A DNA stretch of 8,743 nt from contig CAYVGO010000073.1 in the NCBI GenBank assembly GCA_964450725.1, positions 1-8,743 on the forward strand. The letters are read 5' to 3'. The notes under the pieces are model-generated. The model worked only from the letters and a program-made list of their open reading frames with translations. It was not told the origin of the DNA and searched no databases. This stretch comes from CAYVGO01 sp964450725. Lineage in GTDB: Bacteria; Bacteroidota; Bacteroidia; Bacteroidales; UBA932. Shown here in pieces: positions 7,548 to 8,743 of the stretch. Both the position numbers and the translations under genes were made by a program. Position 1 is the stretch's first letter. Every line of letters begins with the position of its first letter.

Positions 7548-7621
7548 AGCCCCTCATCGGATTTGAACCGACGACCTGTTGTTTACGAAACAACCGCTCT
7601 AACCAACTGAGCTAAAGGGGC
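7548..7621 (-). tRNA. tRNA-Thr (anticodon CGT)
   Basis: This 74-nt tRNA folds into a full cloverleaf. The acceptor stem is GCCCCTT / GAGGGGC (one G-T pair), with D arm GCTC-AGTTGGTTA-GAGC. The anticodon stem is GTTGT / ACAAC around the loop TTCGTAA. The variable loop is AGGTC, and the T arm is GTCGG-TTCGAAT-CCGAT. Loop positions 34-36 read CGT, which decodes the threonine codon ACG. The discriminator base is T, and the following bases are CTG, so CCA is not encoded and must be added enzymatically. Confidence 0.96.
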
Positions 7622-7634
7622 AATCTTTGCGGTG

Positions 7635-7666
7635 CAAAAGTAGATATAATTGACGGGATTATCAAA
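7635..7666 (-). promoter_or_regulatory. Bacteroidota-type promoter for tRNA-Thr
   Basis: On the minus strand TTTG (7666-7663) is followed by a 20-base spacer and TACTTTTG (7642-7635). This matches the known Bacteroidota sigma consensus (TTTG, about 19-21 bases, TAnnTTTG) in both boxes and in spacing. The -7 box ends 13 bases before the tRNA 5' end, which leaves a short 5' leader for processing. The ClC gene, 33 bases beyond the tRNA, may share this promoter. Confidence 0.8.
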
Positions 7667-7742
7667 ATTTGTTTAGGGTGTTTCTATGTCATTACTCGAA
7701 ATTTTTTGCAACCCATTTTCTGTCCGCGATACCTTCACCCTG

Positions 7743-8372
7743 TTACTTTTCAGAACGGAAGACATAAACAATGTGTTTTCCTCGTCCGATTCTGTCAATG
7801 CCACTTTCAACATTTTCAGAAAAGGCTTTTAACTCTTTTGCTGCCGCACCGCTTAATAACCCTGTCAACTTACAGTAATCTGCTACTTTGATCAATGGAT
7901 TAGAACTTAAGTATTTGTGGGCTAATGCCAAGCGCTCTTCAAGGGTGTACTTGTCAGACGAGCGACCTCCTTTTTTATCTGAACGTTCGGGGCGAAATTC
8001 AGTATTTACTGCTTTTATCAAATCTTTTTCCGGCGAAAAGTTTATTCCGCCCACTTCTATACTTTGAGCGTTTCTTCTACCTTTACGTCCTGCAATTTCT
8101 ACCTCTTTTCCTTTTTTTAGTTTTAAAGAAACTCTGAAAATTCCTAACTCTTCAATTTTAACCGATTGTCCTCTGGCAAGTTCCATAATCATTCTTTGTC
8201 TTAATGCCTGTACAACTCCAATAACATCGCCGACAGAAAAACTGCTTGCTTCGCTGATGCTTCTTGCCAGGTCTATGAGTTTTACCTGCCCTTGCTGTTC
8301 TATTTTTGGATAAGTCCTTCGCTCACCCGTACCGTTGAGGTCATTCATTTCTCTCATTACATATTTTGCCAT
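7743..8372 (-). CDS. HU-related DNA-binding protein with winged-helix-like C-terminal extension
   Basis: This is a nucleoid-associated protein of the HU-related family found in Bacteroidota. With the ATG at 8372 it has 209 residues and starts MAKYVMREMNDLNGTGERRTYPK, as relatives do; the longest frame adds nine residues only by starting at a GTG (8399). Residues about 1-125 form the HU-like domain, including GDVIGVVQALRQRMIMEL (dimer helices) and SVKIEELGIFRVSLK, followed by the arm region and INFSPEKDL. A charged linker (about 126-140, SDKKGGRSSDK) leads to a C-terminal unit (142-209) with TLEERLALAHKYL, the helix-turn-helix-like KVADYCKLTGLLSGAAAKEL and a beta-hairpin end (GKHIVYVFRSEK). 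It probably binds and bends DNA. Specificity and partners are unknown. The gene is monocistronic in appearance: the tRNA promoter starts about 75 bases downstream, and an unusual palindromic repeat lies upstream. Confidence 0.85.
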   Translation of the reverse strand: MAKYVMREMNDLNGTGERRTYPKIEQQGQVKLIDLARSISEASSFSVGDVIGVVQALRQRMIMELARGQSVKIEELGIFRVSLKLKKGKEVEIAGRKGRRNAQSIEVGGINFSPEKDLIKAVNTEFRPERSDKKGGRSSDKYTLEERLALAHKYLSSNPLIKVADYCKLTGLLSGAAAKELKAFSENVESGIDRIGRGKHIVYVFRSEK

Positions 8373-8421
8373 AACACTACATATTTTATTAAAGAACACA
8401 TTCTATTTTTCATTTCCAAAA

Positions 8422-8526
8422 GACATATTTTATAATCTTCGATGAAGATTATAAAATTTTCGACGAGATTTATATAAACTTCGTCGAAAATTATATAAAT
8501 CTCGACGAAGATTACAAAAATACAAA
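8422..8526. repeat. Degenerate 21-bp tandem repeat of near-palindromic units
   Basis: Five consecutive 21-base units can be laid out from 8422, 8443, 8464, 8485 and 8506. The three central ones are the clearest: units at 8464 and 8485 agree at 16 of 21 positions, as do those at 8443 and 8485. The consensus is about CGAAGATTATATAAATCTCGA, itself nearly a palindrome. The outer units are more diverged. Because each unit is symmetric, three strong inverted repeats arise: 8427-8440 with 8444-8457 (14 perfect bp, loop GAT), 8455-8466 with 8481-8492 (12 bp) and 8464-8477 with 8491-8504 (14 bp). The array starts 50 bases upstream of the HU-like start codon. The function is unknown; an operator array or a structured leader are possibilities. 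Confidence 0.85.
8515..8522 (-). promoter_or_regulatory. Weak candidate -7 element upstream of the HU-like gene
   Basis: On the minus strand the octamer TATTTTTG fits TAnnTTTG exactly, but no TTTG is found at the -33 distance, and such octamers are expected by chance in AT-rich DNA. If it is used, the HU-like transcript would carry a leader of roughly 135 bases containing the whole palindromic repeat. No better promoter is visible closer to the start codon; GTCTTTTG at 8424-8417 misses the two key first bases. Confidence 0.25.
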
Positions 8527-8743
8527 TTATAAATGAAACTTTTCTACTTTAGGAGATGAAAAATTCGTAGAGTGAAAAATGAAAAATACACAGCAGGAAG
8601 TTCTGAAAATAAACTTGAGCGTACTGAGTTTAGACAGACTGCAACCATTCAAGGGTAATTATGTGTAATGTATATTCATATTGTTGGCATGTCATTGTCT
8701 CAATATGGAATTGGAAAAAAATCACTACTTTTGTGCTTCAAAT
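8527..8743. other. Intergenic remainder without a convincing gene
   Basis: This stretch has no long open frame on either strand and no tRNA-like or other RNA fold that I recognise. It contains one 29-codon plus-strand frame (8579-8668) that I do not accept as a gene, and a small 7-base inverted pair CATATTG / CAATATG (8677-8683 and 8701-8707). It appears to be the divergent spacer between the HU-like gene and a plus-strand gene beyond the window. Confidence 0.6.
8726..8733 (+). promoter_or_regulatory. Candidate -7 promoter element pointing out of the window
   Basis: TACTTTTG matches the Bacteroidota -7 consensus TAnnTTTG and is followed by TGCTTCAAAT at the window edge, a typical context shortly before a gene start. 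The expected -33 TTTG about 20 bases upstream is not present: the nearest TTG (8711-8713) is too close and the next (8695-8697) too far. It would drive a gene divergent from the HU-like gene. Confidence 0.45.

Noticed and set aside
8373..8399. Nine-residue extension of the HU-like protein from a GTG start
   Set aside because: Relatives begin at MAKYVMRE, and the internal ATG at 8372 gives exactly that start.
8422..8526. CRISPR array
   Set aside because: The repeats abut each other with no spacers, are degenerate and only 21 bases long, and no cas genes are present.
8579..8668. 29-codon plus-strand frame starting MKNTQQEVLK
   Set aside because: It is very short, has no clear promoter or start signal and ends before the only good promoter-like element. 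A truncated gene remnant is possible but unsupported.
8677..8707. Inverted pair CATATTG / CAATATG as an operator
   Set aside because: Seven-base arms 17 bases apart in AT-rich DNA are expected by chance.

Overview
The window looks like an ordinary chromosomal stretch from a member of the Bacteroidota, probably class Bacteroidia, taken from a draft or metagenome assembly. The evidence is AT-rich DNA, a secreted subtilase with a type IX secretion (T9SS) C-terminal sorting domain, a LacI regulator and a HU-related protein of Bacteroidota type, promoter elements matching the TTTG / TAnnTTTG consensus, a tRNA gene without an encoded CCA, and gene starts without a clear Shine-Dalgarno sequence. Two runs of exactly 100 N (2495-2594 and 3712-3811) are scaffold gaps of unknown true size, so the order of the three contigs is a scaffolding hypothesis.

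Layout. On the plus strand, 2-2146 is a complete secreted S8 protease. It is followed 13 bases later by a small multi-spanning membrane protein of unknown function whose 3' end is lost in the first gap. The middle contig (2595-3711) holds a single gene, a full-length LacI-type regulator on the minus strand. The third contig carries genes on the minus strand only. In transcription order (right to left) these are: a HU-related DNA-binding protein (8372-7743), tRNA-Thr(CGT) (7621-7548) with a near-perfect promoter, a ClC chloride channel/transporter with two CBS domains (7514-5691), a repeat-rich spacer, and a tight pair of proB (glutamate 5-kinase, 5557-4793) and a polyprenyl diphosphate synthase (4791-3820). 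The two stop/start codons of that pair are one base apart.

Two gene starts are corrected here. The longest frame of the prenyl synthase begins at a TTG inside proB, and that of the HU-like gene at a GTG. In both, an internal ATG fits the family and the context much better.

The genes do not form one pathway: proline biosynthesis, isoprenoid synthesis, anion transport, nucleoid structure, proteolysis and sugar-type regulation are side by side. I see no defence system, mobile element or CRISPR array. The most unusual structure is non-coding: upstream of the HU-like gene (8422-8526), a degenerate 21-bp tandem repeat whose units are themselves near-palindromes, giving overlapping, mutually exclusive hairpins. 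A second repeat-rich spacer, built on TAACGGTTA and GTTAGTG words, lies between the ClC gene and proB. The last 217 bases hold no convincing gene, only a likely promoter element pointing out of the window.
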